Assembly: GCA_964526565.1 (NCBI GenBank)
Contig: CAZGMC010000021.1
Coordinates: 1 to 47,148, forward strand
DNA length: 47,148 nucleotides
Source of the DNA: CAZGMC01 sp964526565
GTDB lineage: Bacteria; Pseudomonadota; Alphaproteobacteria; DSM-16000; Inquilinaceae
Reading direction: 5' to 3'
The notes beneath the pieces were generated by a model, which did not search any database, was not told where the DNA came from, and was given only the letters and a program-made list of their open reading frames with translations. Below are positions 1 through 7,932 of the stretch, one piece after another (position 1 is the stretch's first letter; each line of letters begins with the position of its first letter). Both the position numbers and the translations under genes were made by a program.

Positions 1-60
1 TCGGCGGGCTTGTCGGCGGGCTTGTCGGCGGGCTTGTCGGCGGGCTTGTCGGCGGCCTTG
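1..60. repeat. 12-bp tandem repeat in the xseA tail
   Basis: Four exact copies of tcggcgggcttg (1-48) are followed by one copy with a single change (49-60). On the minus strand they encode repeated Lys-Pro-Ala-Asp in frame with xseA. The array continues off the left edge, so its copy number is unknown. Confidence 0.9.
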
Positions 61-1646
61 CCGGCGCTCTTCGCCGTGCCCTTGCGCCCGGCCGGCCCGC
101 GGCCGGCCGGGGGCTCGCCCGGCGGGTGGGAAGGGCCGGTGACGGCGGCGTCGACCACGCGGTTGTCGCGGAACTCCAGCTGCAGGGCGGTGCCGACGGT
201 CAGGGCGTCGGGGGCGGTGACCGGCTCGCCTGCCCCGTCGCGGACGACGACGAAGCCGCGGCGCAGCACGTCCTTGTAGGAATAGCTGTCGAGCAGCTTG
301 CCCAGTGCGTCGAGCCGGCTGCGCGCCCCGTCCAGGGTGCGGTCGAGCGCCGCCGGCAGGCGCTCGCCGACCTCGGCCAGGCGCGCCTGCCGGTCGGCCA
401 GCAGGCGGGCCACCGGCACGTGGGCCAAACGCCCGGCCAGCGGCTCGAGGCGCTGGCGGTGGCGGTCGAGCAGGAGGCGTTCGGCCGCGGCCAGCCGCGC
501 GGCGAACTGGTCCAGGTGGCGCCGCGTCTCGGCCAGGGGCCGGCGCGGGTGGGGCAGGGCGGCGGCCAGCGCGGCGACGGCGGCGTGGCGCCGCTCGATG
601 AGCGCCGGCAGGGCGCGGTCGAGCCGCTCGGCGCGGTCGTCGAGGCGCTGCATGGCGCCCTCCAGCAGGCGCAGCGGGTCGCCCAGGCCGCGGCCCAGCG
701 ACTCGACGCGCAGCCGCCGGTCGTCGAGCAGCCGCGCCATGGCGCCGACGCGGCGCCGCTCGCGGTCGAGCAGGTCGGCCTCCAGCTCGGCGCGCACCGG
801 CACCGCCATCTCCGCCGCGGCGGTGGGGGTGGGCGCGCGCCGGTCGGCGGCGTGATCGATCAGCGTCGTGTCGGTCTCGTGGCCGACCGCAGCGATCAGC
901 GGAATCGTGCCGGCGGCGACGGCGCGGACCACGGCCTCCTCGTTGAACGGCATCAGGTCTTCCAGCGAGCCGCCGCCGCGGGCGACGATCAGCACGTCGG
1001 GGCGCGGCACCGGGCCGTCCGGCGCCAGGGCGTTGAACCCGGCGATGGCCTCGGCGACCTGGGCGGCGGCGGCCTCGCCCTGCACGGCGACCGGCCAGAT
1101 CAGCACGCGGCGCGGGAAACGGTCGGCCAGCCGGTGCAGGATGTCGCGGATCACCGCCCCGGTCGGCGAGGTGACCACGCCGATCACCTCCGGCAGGTAG
1201 GGCAGGCGGCGCTTGCGCCCGGCCTCGAACAGGCCCTCGGCGGCGAGGCGGCGGCGGCGCTCCTCGAGCAGCTTGAGCAGCGCGCCCTCGCCGGCCAGAT
1301 CCATCTGCTCGATGACGATCTGGTAGGACGAGCGGGCGGCATAGGTGGTCAGGCGCCCGGTGCAGACCACCTCCATGCCCTCCTCGGGCTTGAGCGACAG
1401 CCGGCCGACGGTGCCGCGCCAGCACACCGCCTCCAGCACCGCGGTGGCGTCCTTGAGCCGCAGGTAGAGGTGACCGGAGCCGTGCAGCTTCGGCTGCGAG
1501 ATCTCGCCGCGCACGCGCACGCGGCCGAAGCGGTCCTCGACCACGCCCTTCAGCGCCGCCGACAGCTCGGTGACCGAGAACTCAGGCAGGTTGGCGCCGG
1601 CGGCGGGGGCGGCGGGCGCGGGAGTTCGGGCAATGTCTGGCATCAT
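1..1646 (-). CDS. xseA: Exodeoxyribonuclease VII large subunit (3' end outside window)
   Basis: Large subunit of the ssDNA-specific exonuclease VII, which works with XseB in DNA repair. The reverse-strand frame is open from ATG 1646 (a second ATG follows at 1643) to the window edge. The N-terminal OB-fold reads FSVTELSAALKGVVEDRFG, then VRVRGEISQPKLHGSGHLYL. The catalytic region has GVVTSPTGAVIRDIL, VARGGGSLEDLMPFNEE and IAAVGHETDTTLIDHAADRR, all hallmark XseA segments. A long coiled-coil arm rich in Arg, Leu and Ala follows, then the YSYKDVLRRGFVVVRD motif near the usual C-terminus. Beyond that lies an extra Pro/Ala/Lys tail ending in ADKP repeats made by a 12-bp tandem repeat, so the true stop is off the left end. 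It is divergent from purD with about 90 bp between the starts. Family assignment is firm; the tail length is unknown. Confidence 0.95.
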   Translation of the reverse strand, partial: MMPDIARTPAPAAPAAGANLPEFSVTELSAALKGVVEDRFGRVRVRGEISQPKLHGSGHLYLRLKDATAVLEAVCWRGTVGRLSLKPEEGMEVVCTGRLTTYAARSSYQIVIEQMDLAGEGALLKLLEERRRRLAAEGLFEAGRKRRLPYLPEVIGVVTSPTGAVIRDILHRLADRFPRRVLIWPVAVQGEAAAAQVAEAIAGFNALAPDGPVPRPDVLIVARGGGSLEDLMPFNEEAVVRAVAAGTIPLIAAVGHETDTTLIDHAADRRAPTPTAAAEMAVPVRAELEADLLDRERRRVGAMARLLDDRRLRVESLGRGLGDPLRLLEGAMQRLDDRAERLDRALPALIERRHAAVAALAAALPHPRRPLAETRRHLDQFAARLAAAERLLLDRHRQRLEPLAGRLAHVPVARLLADRQARLAEVGERLPAALDRTLDGARSRLDALGKLLDSYSYKDVLRRGFVVVRDGAGEPVTAPDALTVGTALQLEFRDNRVVDAAVTGPSHPPGEPPAGRGPAGRKGTAKSAGKAADKPADKPADKPADKPA

Positions 1647-1739
1647 GGCCGGGCCATGGTACAGTCCCCGGCACCGGAACCCAAGGCATCCGCCGCGCCG
1701 GCCGCGGGGCCGGGGCGGTGGCAGCGAGAGAGAGGACTC

Positions 1740-2983
1740 ATGAAGGTGCTGGTGGTCGGTGGCGGCGGGCGCGAGCATGCGCTGTGCTGGGCGATCGCAC
1801 GGTCGCCGCTGTGCGACCGGCTGTACTGCGCCCCCGGCAACGCCGGCATCGCCGCCGCGGCGGAGTGCGTGGCGCTGGGCACGGAAGACCTGGACGGGCT
1901 GGTCGGCTTCGCCCAAGAGGCGGCGGTCGATCTGGTCGTGGTCGGGCCCGAGGCGCCGCTGGTGCTGGGCCTGGTCGACCGGCTGCAGGCGGCGGGGATC
2001 CGGGCGTTCGGACCGACCGCGGCGGCCGCCGAACTGGAGGGCTCCAAGGCCTTCGCCAAGGACCTGTGCGTGCGCCACGGCATCCCCACCGGCGCCTACC
2101 GGTGCTTCACCGAGCCGGGGCCGGCCAGGGCCTTCGTCGCCGGGCGCGGCGCGCCGGGCTGGCCGCCGGCAAGGGCGTGGTCGTCGCCGAGACGGTCGCC
2201 GCCGCCGAGGCGGCCATCGATGCCGCTCTGGTCGAGGGCCGGTTCGGCGCCGCCGGTCACAGGGTGATCGTCGAGGAGTGCCTGACCGGGCCGGAGGTGA
2301 GCGTGTTCGCACTGTGTGACGGCACGCACGTGCTGCCGCTGGCCAGCGCCCACGACTACAAGCGCGCCTTCGACGGCGACCGCGGGCCCAACACCGGCGG
2401 CATGGGTGCGGTGTCGCCGACGCCGCGGCTGACGCCGGACCTGGAGGCGCGGATCGTCGCAGAGGTGATGGTGCCGACGGTGCGCGCCATGGCGGCGGCG
2501 GGTCGGCCCTATCGCGGCGTGCTCTATGCCGGGCTGATGCTGACGCCGGCCGGGCCGCAGGTGCTGGAATACAATGTCCGTTTCGGCGACCCGGAGTGCC
2601 AGCCGCTGATGCTGCGCCTGGAGTCGGACCTGCTGCCGGCGCTGCTGGCCTGCTGTGACGGCACGCTCGACCGGGTGCGCCTGGACTGGCGGCCGGAGGC
2701 GGCGGTGTGCGTGGTCATGGCTGCCCGCGGCTACCCCGGTGCGTACGAGAAGGGCGGCCTGATCGCGGGGCTCAAGGCCGCCGAGGCCGACCCCGCCGTC
2801 AAGGTCTTCCACGCCGGCACCCGGGGCGTCCCCGGCGCCGGCATCACCGCCGCCGGCGGCCGCGTGCTGGGGGTCACGGCGCGGGGCCGGGATGGCGCCG
2901 AGGCGCGGCAGCGGGCCTACGCCGCCATCGCCAGGATCGACTGGGAGAGCGGATTCTGTCGGGGGGACATCGGCGCGCCATGA
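1740..2983 (+). pseudogene. purD: Phosphoribosylamine--glycine ligase, frame broken by an apparent 19-nt deletion
   Basis: GAR synthetase joins glycine to phosphoribosylamine in de novo purine synthesis. ATG 1740 opens MKVLVVGGGGREHALCWAI, the N-domain nucleotide loop. Frame 1 runs to Pro139 (GRGAP, ending 2156). The rest of the protein continues in another frame from GLAAGKGVVVAET at 2156-2158 to TGA 2981-2983, with RVIVEECLTGPEVSVFAL, NTGGMGAVSPTP and LEYNVRFGDPECQPLM intact. PurD proteins normally have about six residues, (I/V)VVKAD, between GAP and GLAAGKG. They are absent, and adding 19 nt restores both this motif and the frame, giving exactly 420 residues. Because purD is normally needed for purine prototrophy, an assembly or sequencing error is as likely as a true mutation. 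The upstream sequence gagagagg is a plausible RBS. Confidence 0.9.
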
Positions 2984-3137
2984 CACGCATGAGTGCCGGT
3001 TGGGTCCCGGTCCGGAGCGATCACCACAGGGCACGCCGGGATGCGACGATCCGCGATGCGGCGCATACCTGCGCTCTCACGGCACCTTGGACGAGACCAG
3101 CGGTCGCGGCGCCGGGACAGGCCGCAGGAGACGGTCC

Positions 3138-3254
3138 ATGCTCCTCGACATCGTGCACAACATCCTGTTCATCGCCGTCCTCTATGTCGGCCTGCCGTTC
3201 GCGATCATCGCCCTGGTGGTCTGGGCGATGGGCCGACGGCACCGCCACCGGTGA
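3138..3254 (+). CDS. 38-residue single-pass membrane peptide
   Basis: The ORF MLLDIVHNILFIAVLYVGLP is followed by a second hydrophobic stretch (FAIIALVVWAM) and a basic end, GRRHRHR. Residues about 7-31 would form one long or two short membrane segments, with the positive tail probably cytoplasmic. A clear Shine-Dalgarno sequence (gcaggag, ending 3130) sits seven bases before ATG 3138. That start, rather than the longer upstream-open frame, gives a coherent protein. It lies 155 bp after purD and before the FNR-type site. I do not recognise the family; the charge pattern and RBS are the only support that it is translated. Confidence 0.55.
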   Translation: MLLDIVHNILFIAVLYVGLPFAIIALVVWAMGRRHRHR

Positions 3255-3396
3255 CAGGCGCATGGTGCCAACGTGAAGAGCCCGGCAGGCGTCGCGTCGC
3301 CCTTTCCCCCCCGAAGGCACCGCGCGCCCACCGAGCTCGGGACCGTGCGAACACAGCACCCGCGAAACCCTTAGACCCACAAATAGAGACCTCGCG

Positions 3397-3410
3397 TTGA
3401 CGCATGTCAA
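3397..3410. promoter_or_regulatory. FNR/FixK-type binding site
   Basis: TTGACgcatGTCAA is a perfect 5+4+5 palindrome. It matches the layout of Crp/Fnr-family oxygen-responsive sites (TTGAY-N4-RTCAA). It lies 29 bp before the 35-aa ORF and 133 bp before the ggt start, in an otherwise gene-free stretch. The likely target is therefore the ggt transcript. That it is functional, and which regulator reads it (Fnr, FixK or Dnr), is inference. Confidence 0.55.
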
Positions 3411-3438
3411 TACGGGCCATTATTTGCCGGAGACCGCA

Positions 3439-3546
3439 ATGTTAACAGTAATCATTCCAAATGCTGTCCGGCATGCGGCAGCTGTTTCTCGTTCTGCAAG
3501 GAAACGGCGAGCCGCGGTCCCGGCCGGCGGGGACGGACACCGATGA
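3439..3546 (+). CDS. Possible 35-residue leader ORF overlapping the ggt start
   Basis: ATG 3439 follows a plausible RBS (ccggaga). The frame reads MLTVIIPNAVRHAAAVSRSA, then a basic, Gly-rich end, and stops at TGA 3544-3546. That stop overlaps the ggt ATG (3543) as ATGA, the usual arrangement for translational coupling. No family is recognised. It could be a leader peptide that sets ggt translation, or chance in GC-rich sequence. The RBS, overlap and position downstream of the FNR-type site favour real translation only moderately. Confidence 0.3.
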   Translation: MLTVIIPNAVRHAAAVSRSARKRRAAVPAGGDGHR

Positions 3547-5096
3547 GCCACGGCGGTGCGGTGGCCGCCGGCCATCCGGACACGGTGGCGGCGGCTGCGG
3601 AGATCCTGGACGACGGCGGCAACGCCTTCGACGCGGCGCTGGCCGCGCTGTGCGCCGCCTGTGCCACCGAGCCGGTGCTGGCCAGCCTGGGCGGCGGCGG
3701 CTTCCTGCTGGCCCGGCCCGCACACGGCGCGGCGCGCGTCTACGATTTCTTCGCCCACACGCCGCGGCGGCGCCGGCCGGAGGGCGCGGTCGATTTCCGT
3801 CCGGTGACGGTGGACTTCGGTGCGACGACGCAGGAGTTCCACATCGGTCTGGGCGTTGCCGCGACGCCGGGCACGGTCAAAGGGCTGTTTGCCGTCCACG
3901 AGGACCTGTGCCGCCTGCCGATGACCCGCATCGTCGAGCCGGCGGCGCGGCTGGCCCGCGACGGTGTCACCGTGCGGCCGATGCAGGCCTGCATTTTCCG
4001 CCTGGTCGCGCCGATCCTGTTGGCCTCGCCGGCCGGACAGGCGCTGTTCGCCGGCGCTGCCGATCACGACCGGCCGCTGGCCGAAGGCGAGACGTTCCGC
4101 TGGCCGGCCCTGACCGACCTCCTGGAGACCCTGGCGCGCGAGGGCGAGCGGCTGTTCTACGAAGGCGAGATCGCCCGCACCATCGTCGCCGCCGGTGAGC
4201 AGCACGGCGGCCACCTCGACACCGCCGACCTGCGCGGCTACCGGGTCGAGCGGCGCCGGCCGCTGGAGCGTACCTATGACGGGGCGCTGATCATGACAAA
4301 CCCGCCGCCGGCCGCCGGCGGGATCCTCGTCGCCCTGGCGCTCGACCTGCTGGACGTGAAGGCGCTGCGGACGGGCGGCTTCGGCAGCCCGGAACACGCC
4401 CGCCTGCTGGCCCGCACCATGCGTCTGGTCAACCGCGCCCGCGCGGAGTCAGGGCTGGCCGACGACCCGGAGGCGGCCGCCGCCGCCCTGGCCGATCCGG
4501 CCCTGCTCGCCGCCTATCGCGCCGAAGTGGCCGGGGCGCCGCGGGCCCACCGCGGCACCACCCACATCAGCGTCGTCGACCGCGTCGGCAACCTGGCCGC
4601 GGTGTCGCTGTCGAACGGCGAGGGCTGCGGCTACCTGGCCGACGGCGACGCCTTCATGCTGAACAACATGCTGGGCGAGGAGGACCTCAACCCGCACGGC
4701 TTCCACCGCTGGGGGCCGGACCGGCGGCTGTCGTCGATGATGGCGCCGACCGCGGCGCTGGAGCGCGACGGCAGCCTGACGGCCCTGGGCAGCGGCGGGT
4801 CGAACCGCATCCGCTCGGCCATCCTGCAGGTGCTGGTCGACCTGCTGACGTTCCGCCTGCCACTGGCCGATGCGGTCGAGGCGCCGCGGCTGCACCACGA
4901 GCGCGACCGGGTCGACATCGAACCGGGCTTTCCCGAAGCCGCGATCCGCGCCGCCGCCGCCGAGGCGATGGAGCATTCGGTGTGGCCGGACCGCAACCTG
5001 TTCTTCGGCGGCGTGCACGCTGTCCATCGTACCGGCCACGGCGGCCTGGCCGGCCACGGCGATCCGCGCCGCGGCGGCCACGCCGCCGTGGCCTGA
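3543..5096 (+). CDS. ggt: Gamma-glutamyltransferase family protein
   Basis: N-terminal nucleophile enzyme that cleaves or transfers the gamma-glutamyl group of glutathione and related compounds. Family landmarks are AAGHPDTVAAAAEILDDGGN near the N-terminus, LGGGGFLL, PGTVKGLF and, in the small subunit, HRGTTHISVVDRVGNLAAVS. The first Thr of that TTH (Thr339) is the predicted autocleavage site and nucleophile. MLNNMLGEEDLNP and the glycine-rich GSGGSNRIRSAI (usually GSPGGSRI) follow. At 517 residues it is shorter than the usual 560-580, and no signal peptide is visible, so it is probably cytoplasmic, unlike classical periplasmic GGT. The start follows ggacggacaccg, a weak RBS, and overlaps the stop of a tiny ORF. 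It may be under FNR-type control. It is convergent with the chemoreceptor gene; gshA lies 36 kb away in the same window. Confidence 0.88.
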   Translation: MSHGGAVAAGHPDTVAAAAEILDDGGNAFDAALAALCAACATEPVLASLGGGGFLLARPAHGAARVYDFFAHTPRRRRPEGAVDFRPVTVDFGATTQEFHIGLGVAATPGTVKGLFAVHEDLCRLPMTRIVEPAARLARDGVTVRPMQACIFRLVAPILLASPAGQALFAGAADHDRPLAEGETFRWPALTDLLETLAREGERLFYEGEIARTIVAAGEQHGGHLDTADLRGYRVERRRPLERTYDGALIMTNPPPAAGGILVALALDLLDVKALRTGGFGSPEHARLLARTMRLVNRARAESGLADDPEAAAAALADPALLAAYRAEVAGAPRAHRGTTHISVVDRVGNLAAVSLSNGEGCGYLADGDAFMLNNMLGEEDLNPHGFHRWGPDRRLSSMMAPTAALERDGSLTALGSGGSNRIRSAILQVLVDLLTFRLPLADAVEAPRLHHERDRVDIEPGFPEAAIRAAAAEAMEHSVWPDRNLFFGGVHAVHRTGHGGLAGHGDPRRGGHAAVA

Positions 5097-5117
5097 CCGC
5101 TGCGGCGACCGCAGCGG
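5097..5117. terminator. Hairpin between convergent ggt and chemoreceptor genes
   Basis: CCGCTGCGG-CGA-CCGCAGCGG is a perfect 9-bp GC stem with a 3-nt loop, directly after the ggt stop (5094-5096) and 27 bp from the chemoreceptor stop. Being symmetrical, it could end transcripts from both sides. There is no T-run, so it may be a weak or Rho-assisted terminator. Confidence 0.55.
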
Positions 5118-5143
5118 CTGCGGCGCCCGGGACGGGCCGCGCT

Positions 5144-6829
5144 TCAGGCGGCGCGGACGCGGGCAACGAAGGCGTCGACCTCGCGCTGCAGCAGCTCGGA
5201 CTGGGTGGCCAGGCCGGCGGCCGCCTCGGCGACCGTGTGCGACGAATCGCCGGCGGCGCGGGCGCCGTCGCGCACGGCGGCGATGTTGGCCGAGACCTCG
5301 GTGGTGCCCTGGGCCGCGTTCTCGACATTGCGGCTGATGTCGCACGTCGCCGCGCCCTGCTCTTCGACGGCCGAGGCGATCGCCGCGGACGTGCTGTTGA
5401 TCTCGTCGATGGTTCGGGCGATCAGCTCCATGGCCTTGACGGCGTCGCCGGTGGCGCCCTGGACGCCGGCGATGTGGGCGGTGATCTCCTCGGTGGCGCG
5501 GGCGGTCTGGTTGGCCAGCGACTTGACCTCGGAGGCGACGACGGCGAAGCCCTTGCCGGCCTCGCCGGCCCGCGCCGCCTCGATCGTGGCGTTGAGGGCG
5601 AGCAGGTTGGTCTGGCCGGCAATGGCGGTGATCATCTGCACGATGTCGCCGATCGTCTGGGCCGCCCCGGCCAGGCCGTTGACGGTCGTCTGGGTGCGCG
5701 CCGCTTCGTCGGCGGCGCGGCAGGCGATGCCGGTGGCCTGGCTCGCCTGACGGCCGATCTCGCCGATCGAGGCGGCCAGCTCCTCGGCCGCCGCAGCGAC
5801 CGTCTGCACATGGATGGAGGCTTCATCCGCGCCGGCAGCGACGGAGTCGGCGCGGCCGCCCGCATCCTGGGCGATGTCCGACATGGCGGCGGCCGATTCG
5901 CGCATCTCCGTGGCCGCCGAAGAGACGGCCTGGACGATCTTCGACACGGTGCCCTCGAACTGATCGGCCAGGTCCAGCATGGCGCGGCGGCGCTCCTCCT
6001 CGGTCTGGCGCTTCATCGCCTCCTGGTTGCTGCGCATCTCTTCGCGCTCCAGGGCGTGGTCGCGGAAGGTGACCAGGGCGCGGGCCAGGCTGCCGATCTC
6101 GTCCTTGCGCTCGGCGTGCCCGGTCCGAATCGCCGTGTCGCCGTCGGCCAGCCGCATCATGCCGTCGGTGATGGCCGACAGCGGCCGGGTGATGCTGCGG
6201 CCGACGAGCCAGCCGCCGCCGCCCACCGCCGCCAGCAGGACCAGCAGGATGGAGCCGAAGACCAGGGCCTCGTCGCGGAAGGCGGCATCCACGTCGTCGA
6301 CATAGATGCCCGAGCCGATCACCCAGCCCCACGGGCGGAACAGCAACACATGGCTGAGCTTGGGGTGCAGTCCGTCGCTGCCCGACCGTGGCCAGTCGTA
6401 CGCGGCATCGCCCGTGCCGGTCCGCCGTGCCTCCGTGACCATCTCGGCAATGAACCGGTTGCCGCTTTCGTCGGCCAGGCCGCTCAGGTCCTGGCCCTGC
6501 AGCGACTCCTGGATGGGGTGCATGAGCATGATGCCCGCGGTGTCGACGATGAAGAAGTACTCGTTGCCGTCGTAGCGCAGCGCGCGCAGGGTCTCGAGGG
6601 CCTGGGCCCGGGCCTCGTCCTCGCCGAGCTCGCCGGCCGCGGCACGGTCGGCGAAATGCGCGACCATGGCCGTGGCCGTCTCGACGAGCTGGGTCAGCCT
6701 GACCTGCCGCTCGGCCATCAGGCTGTCGCGAAGATTGACGAGGCCGAACAGCGCGACGGCGATCATGCCGGCAAGAGCGGCGGCCACGATCAGCATGATC
6801 CGGGCGTTGATCCGCAGGTTCCTGAACAT
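5144..6829 (-). CDS. Methyl-accepting chemotaxis protein with sCache sensor
   Basis: Transmembrane chemoreceptor of 561 residues that signals to CheA/CheW. TM1 is about residues 10-31. The periplasmic single-Cache domain (about 35-185) has the typical RYDGNEYFFIVDTAGIMLMH and later LLFRPWGWVIGSGIYVDDVD. TM2 is about 190-210, HAMP about 211-265 (ending near ERKDEIGSLARAL), and a long methylation and signalling coiled coil follows. The hairpin tip contains GQTNLLALNATIEAARAGEA and KGFAVVASEVKSLA. It ends in FVARVRAA without a CheR/CheB pentapeptide. ATG 6829 is chosen because MFRNLRINARIM starts the signal anchor and follows a purine-rich gagagagcaag; the frame is open further upstream but without membrane character. 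The ligand is unknown; the sCache_2 type often binds small carboxylates. No che genes are nearby. Confidence 0.93.
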   Translation of the reverse strand: MFRNLRINARIMLIVAAALAGMIAVALFGLVNLRDSLMAERQVRLTQLVETATAMVAHFADRAAAGELGEDEARAQALETLRALRYDGNEYFFIVDTAGIMLMHPIQESLQGQDLSGLADESGNRFIAEMVTEARRTGTGDAAYDWPRSGSDGLHPKLSHVLLFRPWGWVIGSGIYVDDVDAAFRDEALVFGSILLVLLAAVGGGGWLVGRSITRPLSAITDGMMRLADGDTAIRTGHAERKDEIGSLARALVTFRDHALEREEMRSNQEAMKRQTEEERRRAMLDLADQFEGTVSKIVQAVSSAATEMRESAAAMSDIAQDAGGRADSVAAGADEASIHVQTVAAAAEELAASIGEIGRQASQATGIACRAADEAARTQTTVNGLAGAAQTIGDIVQMITAIAGQTNLLALNATIEAARAGEAGKGFAVVASEVKSLANQTARATEEITAHIAGVQGATGDAVKAMELIARTIDEINSTSAAIASAVEEQGAATCDISRNVENAAQGTTEVSANIAAVRDGARAAGDSSHTVAEAAAGLATQSELLQREVDAFVARVRAA

Positions 6830-7198
6830 TTTGCTTGCTCTCTCTTCATTGCGGCCGTGGTGGCGCGGCCGTGGGAGGGCACGAGGCCGCTGCGGCGCCC
6901 GCCCGGTGTCTCCGGGGCCGGGCTCAAGACCTCGCTTTCGGTATCGCCCTGCCGGTGCACCCGAATGCAGCCGGGACACCGCTTGGCATCAGGCCCCTGC
7001 CGGCTGGACCGGCGCGGTAACTCCCACTTATGCAGGGGGGAAATTCAAAAAATGGTAAATTATCTAAGGAATCGGGATGGCACGGTTCCAGACGGCGGCC
7101 GGGTCCCATCGCGGCGTGGCAGGCGCATGCACGGGCTTGCGCAGTTTTCCCCGGACCCGATAGGCTTGCCCCGTCCTGACCGCTCTGACGCGCGCACC
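6830..7198. other. Intergenic region between divergent chemoreceptor and lipoprotein genes
   Basis: No convincing gene in 369 bp. An AT-rich pocket at 7045-7070 (attcaaaaaatggtaaatta) stands out from the GC-rich surroundings and is the likeliest place for divergent promoters. I found no well-spaced -35/-10 pair and no flagellar-type (sigma-28) promoter. Confidence 0.4.
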
Positions 7199-7633
7199 AT
7201 GCGAACACGTTCCGGCCGGCTCCTCGTGCTGCCGCTGCTGACCGTCGCGACGGTCGGGCTGGCGGTCGGCTGTGCCGGCGAGGGGACCTCGGAGCCCATG
7301 GGCGGCGCCGTCCGGATACGGCCGGACGAGGGCGCGGCTGCCGTCGCTCCGGCGGCGCCGCCGGCCGACCCGGCAGCGTCGGCCCTGGCCGGTGCCGCTG
7401 TCCCGCCGCCGGATGCGGATGCGCCGGCGGCCGCCGAGGTCGTGATGCAGGGGCCGTGGCGCGTGGTCTGCGTTCAGGAGGATGAGGTCGTGTTCCGGCA
7501 CGACCGGATCTTCAGGGTCTGGGAGCCCGATCACGAGCCGCCGCAGTGGGTCTACCAGACGGCGGACGGGCTGCGCTTCCGCGGTCGCATGGGCACCGAC
7601 CTGAACTGCATGTTCGAGCGAATCGGCAACTGA
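7199..7633 (+). CDS. Putative small lipoprotein of unknown function
   Basis: From ATG 7199 the protein (144 aa) begins MRTRSGRLLVLPLLTVATVG, a basic end followed by a hydrophobic core. Then comes LAVGC, a slightly degenerate lipobox (Ala at -3, Gly at -1), suggesting lipidation at Cys26. An Ala/Pro-rich linker (about residues 45-85) leads to a compact C-terminal domain with GPWRVVCVQEDEVVFRHDRI, WVYQTADGLRFRGRMG and a second Cys near the end. I do not recognise this domain. The same frame is open far upstream, antisense to the chemoreceptor gene; that part is a shadow. No strong RBS is seen. It precedes the secretion cluster on the same strand but is 300 bp away, so a shared role is unproven. 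Confidence 0.6.
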   Translation: MRTRSGRLLVLPLLTVATVGLAVGCAGEGTSEPMGGAVRIRPDEGAAAVAPAAPPADPAASALAGAAVPPPDADAPAAAEVVMQGPWRVVCVQEDEVVFRHDRIFRVWEPDHEPPQWVYQTADGLRFRGRMGTDLNCMFERIGN

Positions 7634-7932
7634 CCGGACGCAGCATTCCATCCCGGAATCTGTATTGCGTCAATCTGTCTCAACATTTTAATTTTTTCAA
7701 CACAGTGCGCCGTCTTCAATGCCGGCCGAAGACGCGAATTGGCCTTGGGTGGTTCAGGATTCAGTTGACATGGTGCCTTAAAAACACGCACCATCCCCCC
7801 TGGAATAGCGCCATTTCGGCGGTGAAAGGCTTCCCGGATCGCGGTCCTTCCGGCCGCAGCTGCACGGACAAGGGGGCCGTTCGGCCTGTCATCGCGCCTG
7901 CCGGCACCGCCCGCAGCAGTCCTGGAGGCATC
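7634..7932. promoter_or_regulatory. AT-rich leader of the type I secretion cluster
   Basis: About 300 bp without a gene, with an AT-rich core (7662-7790). A TTGACA hexamer at 7765-7770 is followed at once by the inverted repeat TGGTGC (7771-7776) / GCACCA (7788-7793). No good -10 box lies at 16-18 bp from it, so a sigma-70 promoter is not certain. The inverted repeat may be an operator. A strong RBS (ggagg, 7924-7928) precedes tolC. Confidence 0.35.

Noticed and set aside
126..2267. 713-codon plus-strand ORF across xseA and into purD
   Set aside because: The first 1.6 kb is antisense to a clear XseA frame. Only the last part is protein-like, and it is the first segment of purD.
4982..7633. 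883-codon plus-strand ORF
   Set aside because: Runs antisense to the chemoreceptor gene with Gly/Arg/Asp-rich shadow composition. Only the last 144 codons look like a real protein, called as the lipoprotein.
7765..7793. Sigma-70 promoter at TTGACA before tolC
   Set aside because: No acceptable -10 hexamer at 16-18 bp; kept only as part of a regulatory region.
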